A DNA stretch of 64,000 bases, from positions 372,001 to 436,000 of the forward strand of contig NZ_JBFBOG010000002.1 of assembly GCF_040686855.1 (NCBI RefSeq), in the 5' to 3' direction. Shown here one piece after another: positions 49,112 to 56,701 of this stretch (the first letter of the stretch is position 1; each line of letters begins with the position of its first letter). Origin of the DNA: Leifsonia sp040686855 (GTDB taxonomy: Bacteria; Actinomycetota; Actinomycetes; Actinomycetales; Microbacteriaceae). The notes beneath the pieces were generated by a model. The model saw nothing but the letters and a program-made list of their open reading frames with translations, made no database searches and was not told the DNA's origin. The position numbers and the translations under genes were made by a program.

Positions 49112-50122
49112 ATGACCGATCCGAAGCCGCTAACCGCGCACAGCACCATCGGCGAATGGCTGGAGCACCCGAAGGGCGCGCCGCTGATCCACGGATTCCT
49201 GGCGCAGGCCGGAGTCGGCGAGGAGATGCTGGCGCCGGTGCGCGGGCTGCCGCTGCAGCAGCTCGTAGCGATGAGCCAGGGGCAGCTGCCGCAGTCCGTG
49301 GTCGACGACCTCGTGCTGCAGGCCAACGACGGCGTGATGCCGGAGGACGTGGAGACCGGCTGGGTGGAGAAGGTCACGCCCGGTCGCTTCGACGGCCGCA
49401 CCGTGATCGTCACCGGCGCGGCGTCCGGCATCGGCCGCGCCACCGCGTCGCGCATCGCGCGTGAGGGCGGCCGCGTGGTCGCGGTCGACGTGTCGGCCGA
49501 CCGGCTCGCCGAGTTCGCATCCTCGCTGCCCGACGGCGCGGTCGTGACCGTCGTCGGCGACATCACCAAGCAGGAGGACATCGACGCCATCGTCGTCGCC
49601 GCGGGCGGCCGCATCGACGCGCTGGCGAACATCGCCGGCGTCAACGACGACTTCTCGCCGGCGCACGAGACCTCCGACGCCGTCTGGGACCGCACGATCG
49701 GGATCAACCTGACCGGCGGTTTCAAGCTGACCCGTGCGGTCCTGCCCGTGATGCTGGCGGCGGGCGCCGGCTCGATCGTCAACGTCGCGTCGGAGGCGGG
49801 ACTCCGCGGCAACGCGTCGGGCACCGCCTACACGGTGTCCAAGCACGGCGTGGTCGGCCTCACACGCAGCACGGCCTTCATGTACGGGCCCCAGGGCATC
49901 CGCGTCAACGCGGTCGCCCCGGGCGGCGTGGCGACCGGCATCCCGATGCCGGCCAAGCCGTCGGAGGCGGGCACGGCGCGCCTGACGCCGTTCCAGCAGC
50001 AGATCCCGACCATCGCGACCGCGGAGCAGCTGGCCGCCTCCATCACGTTCCTGCTCAGCGACGACGGCGTGAACATCAACGGCGCGGTTCTCCCGAGCGA
50101 CGGCGGCTGGTCGGTGCAGTGA
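49112..50122 (+). CDS. SDR oxidoreductase with an extra N-terminal helical domain
   Basis: A 336-residue protein. Residues from about 95 on are a standard SDR: VIVTGAASGIGRATASRIAR, LANIAGVNDD, the Tyr/Lys pair in GTAYTVSKHGVVGLTRS, and a final NINGAVLPSDGGWSVQ. The first 85 or so residues (STIGEWLEHPKGAPLIHGFL; PLQQLVAMSQGQLPQSVVDD) resemble the small helical module found at the ends of some glycosidases and esterases. GAGGAGG is well placed before ATG 49112. The palindrome at 49060 probably controls it. Confidence 0.88.
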   Translation: MTDPKPLTAHSTIGEWLEHPKGAPLIHGFLAQAGVGEEMLAPVRGLPLQQLVAMSQGQLPQSVVDDLVLQANDGVMPEDVETGWVEKVTPGRFDGRTVIVTGAASGIGRATASRIAREGGRVVAVDVSADRLAEFASSLPDGAVVTVVGDITKQEDIDAIVVAAGGRIDALANIAGVNDDFSPAHETSDAVWDRTIGINLTGGFKLTRAVLPVMLAAGAGSIVNVASEAGLRGNASGTAYTVSKHGVVGLTRSTAFMYGPQGIRVNAVAPGGVATGIPMPAKPSEAGTARLTPFQQQIPTIATAEQLAASITFLLSDDGVNINGAVLPSDGGWSVQ

Positions 50123-50138
50123 CCCGTCGGGCGGGAGG

Positions 50139-51107
50139 TCAGCGTCCCGAGCGCTTCGCCCCGAGGACGTACGCCGCGCCGGCCGCGACCGCTGCCGCGA
50201 GCAGCAGCCTGCCGGTCTTTCGGCGCCTCCCGCCCCATCCGCCGCTCACCGTGTGGGGATCGCCCGACGGCGTGTACAGGTTGCCCGTCGTATCCGGCGC
50301 CGGCTTCCCGAGCTGGAGCACCTGAGTCTGCTTGGCGACGGCGGCCTCGACGGCGACGGGACGCTTGTTGTGCTGCCGCACGAGCACCCTTCCCGCCCCG
50401 GTGACCGTGCGCTCCGGTTTCCTCGGATGCTTCCAGGCGGCGAGGATCACGTCGACCACGTCGGACGCCGGATACACCGGAGGCAGCGCCCTCAGCTCAT
50501 GACCGGTCGCATTGGCCGAGTGGTGGAAGATCGGGGTGTCGAGCGTCGGCGGGAGCACCGTCACGACGTGCACCGGCGAGTTCGCGAGCGACAGCTCGGA
50601 GCGGAGGCTCCGGCCGAGTGCGATCACGGCCGCCTTCGACATGGAGTACGCCGCAGAGTACGGCTGAGGCACCTCGCCGAGGATGGACGCGACGTTGACG
50701 ATGAGGCCGGAGCGCTGGGGCATCATGGCGCGCAGGGCGCTGCGGGTGCCGTTCGCGTACCCGTTGATGTCGACCTGCAGCACCCGTTCGAAGTCCGCAG
50801 CCGGCTGCTCCCAGAAGGTGCCGTAGGCCGTGACGGCGGCGGCGTTGATCCAGACGTCGACGCGCCCGTTGCGCGCGATCGCGGTGTCGACGGCCCGGTC
50901 GGTGGTCGCCTGGTCGCTGGTGTCGCCGCTGACGGTCACGACGTCGCGCGCCCCCAGCGCGGTCGCCTCCCGGGCGACATCTTCCAGGGTGGAGGCGCCG
51001 CGGGCGACGAGCACCAGCTTCGCGTGCCGTTTCGCGAACGCCTGCGCGGTGGCGCGGCCGAGGCCGCTGGACGCTCCGGTGATGACGACGACGGGGGACG
51101 GGCTCAT
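50139..51107 (-). CDS. SDR oxidoreductase with C-terminal membrane-like tail
   Basis: A 322-residue SDR of the classical type: VVVITGASSGLGRATAQAFA, WINAAAVTAYGTFWEQP, and the catalytic YSAAYSMSKAAVIALGRSLR. A C-terminal extension of about 80 residues ends in a short hydrophobic stretch (RLLLAAAVAAGAAYVLG) followed by KRSGR, so it may be membrane-tethered. ATG 51107 is the natural start. It is convergent with the upstream SDR gene, whose stop lies 17 bases away. Confidence 0.88.
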   Translation of the reverse strand: MSPSPVVVITGASSGLGRATAQAFAKRHAKLVLVARGASTLEDVAREATALGARDVVTVSGDTSDQATTDRAVDTAIARNGRVDVWINAAAVTAYGTFWEQPAADFERVLQVDINGYANGTRSALRAMMPQRSGLIVNVASILGEVPQPYSAAYSMSKAAVIALGRSLRSELSLANSPVHVVTVLPPTLDTPIFHHSANATGHELRALPPVYPASDVVDVILAAWKHPRKPERTVTGAGRVLVRQHNKRPVAVEAAVAKQTQVLQLGKPAPDTTGNLYTPSGDPHTVSGGWGGRRRKTGRLLLAAAVAAGAAYVLGAKRSGR

Positions 51108-51204
51108 GGGCGCGACCCTACGCGCGCCCCTCCGACGTGAGAAGGGATTGAGGAACCATCCTCGCGAGCCGACGATACGGGCACCACCAGAAGAGGAGAA
51201 CGCC

Positions 51205-51720
51205 ATGACCGTCACCGAGAGCGAACAGGAGTTCCGGCGCGCGAAGCGACCCCGCTCCGTCATCGCGGGCCCCTACGGGCACCCGTTCCACGCGACCGTG
51301 GTCACCATCCCGATAGGGGCTTGGACTGCTGCGGTCGTCTTCGACATCGCGGCGCTGTTCGGCGCCGCGCCGGAAGCGCTCGCCACCGGCGCGCTCTGGC
51401 TGGTCGTGATCGGCGTGATCGGCGCCCTGATCGCCGCCGTGCTGGGCCTGATGGACTTCTCCCAGCTGCCGCCGCGGACGAAGGTCCGCCGCACCGCCGT
51501 GTGGCACCTCGCCTTCAACTCGACCGCGATCCTGTTGTTCATCGTGAGCGCCCTGGTGCGCCTCCCGGACCCGGACGAGCCCAGCGTCGGCGGCTTCATC
51601 CTGGCGCTGGTCGGCATCCTCGTCGTCGGCGTCTCCGGCGCCCTCGGCGGCGAGCTGGCCTACCGCCACGGCGTGCGCGTGGCCGACGAGCAGGATCAGG
51701 AGCGCGCGTACACCCGATGA
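51205..51720 (+). CDS. DUF2231-type membrane protein
   Basis: A 171-residue membrane protein with four helices. The start RSVIAGPYGHPFHATVVTIP and the loop LGLMDFSQLPPRTKVRRTAV match the DUF2231 (predicted heme-handling/membrane) pattern; the His in GHPFH is conserved. GAGGAG lies 7 bases before ATG 51205. It precedes the helicase gene on the same strand but has no functional link visible. Confidence 0.82.
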   Translation: MTVTESEQEFRRAKRPRSVIAGPYGHPFHATVVTIPIGAWTAAVVFDIAALFGAAPEALATGALWLVVIGVIGALIAAVLGLMDFSQLPPRTKVRRTAVWHLAFNSTAILLFIVSALVRLPDPDEPSVGGFILALVGILVVGVSGALGGELAYRHGVRVADEQDQERAYTR

Positions 51721-51746
51721 CGTCGAGGACGAACAGCCCGAGCGGC

Positions 51747-51752
51747 TACGGT
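51747..51752 (+). promoter_or_regulatory. -10 box for the RecQ-type helicase gene (leaderless)
   Basis: TACGGT at 51747-51752 is followed by 6 bases (GGCCGC) and ATG 51759. It supports 51759 over the longer in-frame start at 51717 (ATG overlapping the upstream stop). Confidence 0.5.
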
Positions 51753-51758
51753 GGCCGC

Positions 51759-53390
51759 ATGTCCCGCATTCACGACGTCGCCCGCAACTCCTTCGGCTGG
51801 CAGGAGCTGCGTCCGCGGCTCGCCGAGGCCATGGAGGTGCTGCTCGACGGCGGCGACGTTCTCGCCATCATGCCGACCGGGTACGGCAAGTCGTCCCTGT
51901 ACCAGGTGACCGGCACGATCCTCGGCGGCGTCACGATCGTGGTGTCGCCACTGATCTCGCTGCAGGAGGATCAGGTCCGCGCCCTCGGAGAGGCGAAGGA
52001 CGTCCCGCGAGCGTTCGCCATCAACTCCTCCGCCGGACAGCGGGAGCGGGAGAACGATTGGGAGGCGCTGGAGTCGGGTGAGCCGGCGTTCGCGTTCCTC
52101 GCCCCCGAACAGCTAGCCAACCCCGAGGTGCGCGAGCGTCTGCGCGGCATCGACGTGTCGCTGTTCGCCGTCGACGAGGCGCACTGCGTCTCGGCATGGG
52201 GCCACGACTTCCGTCCCGATTACCTGCTGCTGGGCGACGTCATCGAGGAACTGGGCCATCCGCCGGTCGTCGCCATGACCGCGACCGGCGCGCCGCCCGT
52301 GCGCGCCGAGATCGCTGAGCGGCTGGGGATGCGCCGGCCTCGCCTGTTCGCGACCGGGTTCGACCGCCCCAACCTGCGGCTCGAGGTGCGCCGGTACGAG
52401 GACGACCCCGAGAAACGAGCCGCCGTGCTCGCGCACGTCGGCGAGCTGGACGGCTCCGGACTCGTCTACACCGCCACCCGGAAGGACGCCGAGCAGTACG
52501 CCGAACAACTCGAGGCGCAGCACATCCCCGCAGCGGCATATCACGCCGGGCTCCGCCGGGCAGAGCGGGACGAGGTGTACGAGCGGTTCATGGACGACCG
52601 AGCCCGGGTGGTCACCGCGACCAGCGCGTTCGGCATGGGCATCGACAAGCACGACGTGCGGTTCGTCCTCCACGCGTCGGTCACCGACTCGCTCGACAGC
52701 TACTACCAGGAGGCGGGCCGCGCCGGTCGCGACGGGGAGCCGGCGGTGGTGACCCTGCACTACCGGCCGGAGGATTTCGCGCTGACCAAGTTCTTCTCTG
52801 GCGGTGGGCCGGACCCGGATGAGCTGGCGCGTGTGTTCGCCGCTGTCCGGGCCGCGCAGGGACTCAGCCGGGAACAGCTCGCGGAGAGCACGGGGGTGAG
52901 CGTCCGTTCGCTGGGGCGACTGCTGGGGCTCCTGCGCGACGCGGATGTCCTCACCGGCTCCGACGACGAGTTGCACGCGCAGGATGCGAAACCCGGCGAG
53001 GCCGCCTCCCGCGCCGTTGCGGAGGCCGAGGCGCGCCAGCGGATCGAGCACTCGAGATCGCAGCTCATGCAGGAGTATGCCGAGACGGGCATGTGCCGTC
53101 GGCAGTTCCTGCTCGGCTACTTCGGGGAGGAGCTTCCGGAGCCGTGCGGCAACTGCGACACCTGCTCCTCGGGGAGCGCCTACCGCTGGGCCGAGGAGCA
53201 CGACGCGGCGGGGGAGGACCCGTTCCCGCTCGCCGCGCGCGTGCGGCACGAGAGCTGGGGCGACGGCGTCGTGATGCACACCGAGGCCGACCGGCTCACG
53301 GTGTTCTTCGATGAGGCCGGGTACAAGGTCCTGTCGCTCGCGGCGGTGCGGGACGGCGGATTGCTCGAGGTGGTGGGGGCGGCGGCCTGA
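51759..53390 (+). CDS. RecQ-family ATP-dependent DNA helicase
   Basis: A 543-residue helicase. Motif 0/I is FGWQELRPR with MPTGYGKSSLYQV (about 38-50); DEAH is in FAVDEAHCVSAWGHDFRPDY (139-154), with the RecQ aromatic-rich loop; motif V/VI is TATSAFGMGIDKHDVRFVLH and YYQEAGRAGRDGEPAVV. The zinc-binding cysteines are at MCRRQFLLGYFGEELPEPCG with CDTC. In place of an HRDC domain it ends with a short SH3/Tudor-like tail (RVRHESWGDGVVMHTEADRL). It unwinds 3'-5' in recombination repair. Confidence 0.94.
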   Translation: MSRIHDVARNSFGWQELRPRLAEAMEVLLDGGDVLAIMPTGYGKSSLYQVTGTILGGVTIVVSPLISLQEDQVRALGEAKDVPRAFAINSSAGQRERENDWEALESGEPAFAFLAPEQLANPEVRERLRGIDVSLFAVDEAHCVSAWGHDFRPDYLLLGDVIEELGHPPVVAMTATGAPPVRAEIAERLGMRRPRLFATGFDRPNLRLEVRRYEDDPEKRAAVLAHVGELDGSGLVYTATRKDAEQYAEQLEAQHIPAAAYHAGLRRAERDEVYERFMDDRARVVTATSAFGMGIDKHDVRFVLHASVTDSLDSYYQEAGRAGRDGEPAVVTLHYRPEDFALTKFFSGGGPDPDELARVFAAVRAAQGLSREQLAESTGVSVRSLGRLLGLLRDADVLTGSDDELHAQDAKPGEAASRAVAEAEARQRIEHSRSQLMQEYAETGMCRRQFLLGYFGEELPEPCGNCDTCSSGSAYRWAEEHDAAGEDPFPLAARVRHESWGDGVVMHTEADRLTVFFDEAGYKVLSLAAVRDGGLLEVVGAAA

Positions 53391-53400
53391 GGCGTCTGCG

Positions 53401-54192
53401 TCAGCTGCGCCCGATCGCGCGCGCCGACGCCACCGCCGCCTCCACGCCGTCCCACCACGGCTCCCCGTGCCCCGGGAGGATGGTGCGCGCGCCCGTGGCG
53501 AGGATCCTGTCCAGTGTCCGGAGCGCCATCGTGGAATCCGCCGTCGCGGCCCCCGCGATGATCTGCGCGCCCGGGATGCCCTTGTACGGGTCGAGGGTGA
53601 CGATGGCGTCCCCGCTGAGCAGCGTCTCGCGGTCGCGCAGCAGCAGGCCGCAGTGCCCGAAGGTGTGGCCCGGGGTGAAGACGACCTCGGGGCGGCCGGG
53701 GAGGTCGAGCATCCCGTTGCCGGGCAGTTCGGACACGGCCTCGACGCCCTTCACGCGCAGCGCGCCCGCCCTCACCATCCCGCCGACCGCGCCGATCGAC
53801 CGCGGGTAGAGGAAGGGGTAGACGAACGGTGTGTGCTCCCGCTTGTACCGGTACGGATGCGCGGCGAGGCGACGGTCCTCCGCGTGCACGAACACCGGCA
53901 CGCCCAGCTCCTCGATCGCCCGCTCGGCGAAGCCGACATGATCGAAATGTCCGTGCGTCAAGACGATGCCCTGCAGGTCGCGCATCCGCAGGCCCACCGC
54001 GTGAGCCGCATGCACCAGCGGACCCCAGGTCTTCGGGAACGCCGCATCCACGAGCGTCCAGGCGTCGCCGTCGGCGAGCAGGTAGCAGTTGGTGAAGGCG
54101 TGCTCCAGGCGATGGACGCCCGGCACGACCTCGGCGGTCAGGCGCGGGGCGCCCTTCCGGCGGTCGGGGGTGAGGGGGATCGTGCGCGTCAT
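53401..54192 (-). CDS. MBL-fold metallo-hydrolase
   Basis: A 263-residue metallo-beta-lactamase-fold hydrolase. The metal motif is LTHGHFDHVG (His80, His82, Asp84, His85), with TPGHTFGHCG, SGDAIVTLDP and LPGHGEPWW supplying the remaining ligands. The subgroup resembles glyoxalase II and lactonase-like enzymes; the substrate is unknown. The gene converges on the helicase gene with 10 bases between the stops. ATG 54192 starts it. No partner gene is evident. Confidence 0.9.
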   Translation of the reverse strand: MTRTIPLTPDRRKGAPRLTAEVVPGVHRLEHAFTNCYLLADGDAWTLVDAAFPKTWGPLVHAAHAVGLRMRDLQGIVLTHGHFDHVGFAERAIEELGVPVFVHAEDRRLAAHPYRYKREHTPFVYPFLYPRSIGAVGGMVRAGALRVKGVEAVSELPGNGMLDLPGRPEVVFTPGHTFGHCGLLLRDRETLLSGDAIVTLDPYKGIPGAQIIAGAATADSTMALRTLDRILATGARTILPGHGEPWWDGVEAAVASARAIGRS

Positions 54193-54293
54193 GCTGCCGT
54201 CGTACGCGCCCAGGCGAGCCCGGCGCAGGGCTTGACAGGGGAGGCGGAATCCCCGCCCACCCCCTAAGCTGTTCCGCGGGAAAGGGGAATCGT

Positions 54294-54848
54294 ATGGGCG
54301 CGATCGCTGTGCACGAGTTCGTCTCGCTGGACGGTGTGTTCGAGGATCCGTCGTGGACGGCCGAGTTCGGCTTCGATCCGGAGATGGGCGAGGACATCGG
54401 GCGCATCACGCGGCAGTCCGGCGCGATCCTCCTCGGGCGGCGCACGTTCGAGATGTTCGCGCCAGCCTGGTCGCAGCGCACCGCGGCCGACGACCCCGGA
54501 GCACCGTTCTTCAACGACAGCCCGAAGGCCGTCGTCAGCTCGTCGCTCGACGACGAGGCCGCGGAGCGCACCTGGTCCAACTCGCGGTCGCTCGGAGCCT
54601 ACGACGCCGACCGCATCCGCGAGTTCGCCGACGGGTACGAGGGCGTCTACGTCAGCGGCTCCGGCTCGCTCGTGCGGTCGCTGCTCGCCGACGGGCTGCT
54701 CGGGTCGTTGCACCTGTTCGTCTATCCCGTCGTCCGGGGCACCGGCGCCCGCCTGTTCCCCGACGGGAGCGCACCGGCCACGCTGCGGCTGCGCCACCAC
54801 GACGCCTACGACAACGGCGTCCTCCACCTCCACTACACCGCCGCCTGA
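54294..54848 (+). CDS. RibD C-terminal/dihydrofolate-reductase-like protein
   Basis: A 184-residue protein of the RibD_C fold. It begins AVHEFVSLDGVFEDPSWTAE, then AILLGRRTFEMFAPAWSQR, and ends in the NADPH-contact VYVSGSGSLVRSLLADGLLG with VYPVVRGTGARLFPDG. Such stand-alone YyaP/YqjY-like proteins are presumed reductases of unknown substrate. GAAAGGGGAAT precedes ATG 54294. The gene stands alone upstream of an ABC exporter operon. Confidence 0.9.
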   Translation: MGAIAVHEFVSLDGVFEDPSWTAEFGFDPEMGEDIGRITRQSGAILLGRRTFEMFAPAWSQRTAADDPGAPFFNDSPKAVVSSSLDDEAAERTWSNSRSLGAYDADRIREFADGYEGVYVSGSGSLVRSLLADGLLGSLHLFVYPVVRGTGARLFPDGSAPATLRLRHHDAYDNGVLHLHYTAA

Positions 54849-54873
54849 CGTCGCCGCCGCAGCGCGCGTCACG

Positions 54874-54898
54874 ATTGAGGTCGCCAGCCGTCCTCAAT
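54874..54898. promoter_or_regulatory. Inverted repeat in the ABC exporter promoter
   Basis: ATTGAGG (54874-54880) and CCTCAAT (54892-54898) are perfect arms with an 11-base gap. TTGAGG of the left arm is a possible -35, with TAACGA at 54898-54903 as a weak -10. This is the layout expected for a repressor of a drug exporter, such as a MarR or TetR protein encoded elsewhere. Confidence 0.55.
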
Positions 54899-54966
54899 AA
54901 CGAATAGCGTCGGTGGTGCCGAGGATGATCGGCACCACACCCACACACAGCACACCGGGAACCACT

Positions 54967-56700
54967 GTGACTCTGCTTCGTCTCTCCCTCCGCTTCGTGC
55001 GCCCGTACTGGCGCGCGGTGACCGCGGTCGTGATCCTCCAGCTGATCGCGACCATGGCCGCCCTCTACCTGCCGACGCTCAACGCCGACATCATCGACAA
55101 GGGCGTCGTCAAGGGCGACACCGACTTCATCTGGCGCACCGGCGGCATGATGCTCATCGTCTGCTTCGTGCAGGTGATCGCCGCCGTCGCCGCCACCTAC
55201 TTCGGCGCCCGCGCCTCGATGTCGGCCGGCGCCGACATCCGGCGCTCCTTCTACCGCAAGGTGGATGCGCTGCCCTCGCTCGACCTCGCCCGCTGGGGCA
55301 CGCCGACGCTGATAACGCGCAACACGAACGACGTGCAGCAGGTGCAGATGCTGCTGCTGATGACGTTCAACTTCATGGTGTCCACCCCGATCATGTGCAT
55401 CGCCGGCATCATCTTCGCGGTGCGTGTCGACGCCGGCCTGTCCTGGCTGATCTGGGTGTCGGTCGCCGTGCTGTTCATCGTCGTCGGCATCCTGGTCACG
55501 ATCCTGCTCCCGATGTTCCGGATCATGCAGGAGCGCATCGACGGGGTGAACGGCGTCATCCGCGAGCAGATCGTGGGCATCCGCGTGATCCGCGCGTTCG
55601 TCCGCGAGAAGTTCGAGACGCAGCGCTACGACGACGCGAACGCCGCGCTCACGCGCATCTCGGTGAAGGTCGGCAACGTCTTCGTGCTGATGTTCCCGAT
55701 CATCATGCTCATCCTCAACGCGGCGACGGTCGCCGTGCTGTGGTTCGGCGGTCACCGGGTCGACGAGGGCGACATCCAGATCGGCGCGCTGACCGCGTTC
55801 CTGCAGTACCTGCTGCAGATCCTCGTGGCGGTCATGATGGGCGTATTCATGGCGATGATGATCCCGCGCGCGATGGTCTGCGCCGAGCGCATCGACGAGG
55901 TGCTGAGCGCTCGGCCGAGCTCGTCGGCCGAAGGTGCGGGGGCGTCGGCGCTGCCGGTCGACGGCCGTGTCGAGGTGCAGGATGTGACCTTCGGCTACCC
56001 GGGCGCCGAGAAGCCGGTCCTGAGCGACGTGACGTTCACGGCCGAGCCGGGCAGGGTGACGGCGATCGTCGGCTCCACAGGCTCGGGCAAGACGACGCTC
56101 GTGTCCGTCATCGCGAACCTGTTCACGCCCCAGGAGGGCCGCGTCCGCATCGGCGGCGTGCCGGTGGCCGAGCTCGACCGCAAGCAGGTCGCCGGTGTGC
56201 TCGGACTCGTCCCGCAGCGTCCGTACCTCTTCTCCGGCACGATCGCCTCGAACCTGCGCTTCGGCCGGCCGGATGCGACCGACGAGGAGCTGTGGGAGGC
56301 GCTGCGGGTGGCGCAGGCGGAGGACTTCGTGCGCGCCAAGGAGCGCGGTCTCGATGAGCGCATCGCGCAGGGCGGGACGAACGTCTCGGGCGGCCAGCGC
56401 CAGCGGCTCTGCATCGCCCGGGCACTGGTCGCCCGCCCGAAGGTGTTCCTCTTCGACGACTCGTTCTCGGCGCTCGACGTGGCCACGGATGCACGACTGA
56501 GACGGGCGCTCGCCGACTCGACCGGGGATGCGGCGGTGATCGTGGTCGCGCAGCGCGTCTCCACGATCCGCGAAGCCGACACCATCATCGTCATGGACGA
56601 CGGCCGGGTCGTCGGACAGGGCACGCACGACGAACTGCTCGAGTCGAACGAGACGTACCGCGAGATCGTCGAGTCGCAGCTGAGCCTGGAGGTGGCCTGA
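54967..56700 (+). CDS. Heterodimeric ABC exporter, subunit with degenerate ATP site
   Basis: A 577-residue half-transporter with six membrane helices (TLLRLSLRFVRPYWRAVTAV onward) and an ATPase domain. Walker A is GSTGSGKTT (Lys375) and the signature VSGGQ is intact. Walker B, however, is FLFDD (Asp498 where Glu is normal) and the H-loop is VVAQRVST with Gln for His. The subunit thus carries the non-hydrolysing site, as in TM287 or LmrC. GTG 54967 is preferred to GTG 54913 by spacing. The gene lies 1 base before its partner. Confidence 0.92.
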   Translation: MTLLRLSLRFVRPYWRAVTAVVILQLIATMAALYLPTLNADIIDKGVVKGDTDFIWRTGGMMLIVCFVQVIAAVAATYFGARASMSAGADIRRSFYRKVDALPSLDLARWGTPTLITRNTNDVQQVQMLLLMTFNFMVSTPIMCIAGIIFAVRVDAGLSWLIWVSVAVLFIVVGILVTILLPMFRIMQERIDGVNGVIREQIVGIRVIRAFVREKFETQRYDDANAALTRISVKVGNVFVLMFPIIMLILNAATVAVLWFGGHRVDEGDIQIGALTAFLQYLLQILVAVMMGVFMAMMIPRAMVCAERIDEVLSARPSSSAEGAGASALPVDGRVEVQDVTFGYPGAEKPVLSDVTFTAEPGRVTAIVGSTGSGKTTLVSVIANLFTPQEGRVRIGGVPVAELDRKQVAGVLGLVPQRPYLFSGTIASNLRFGRPDATDEELWEALRVAQAEDFVRAKERGLDERIAQGGTNVSGGQRQRLCIARALVARPKVFLFDDSFSALDVATDARLRRALADSTGDAAVIVVAQRVSTIREADTIIVMDDGRVVGQGTHDELLESNETYREIVESQLSLEVA

Positions 56701-56701
56701 G

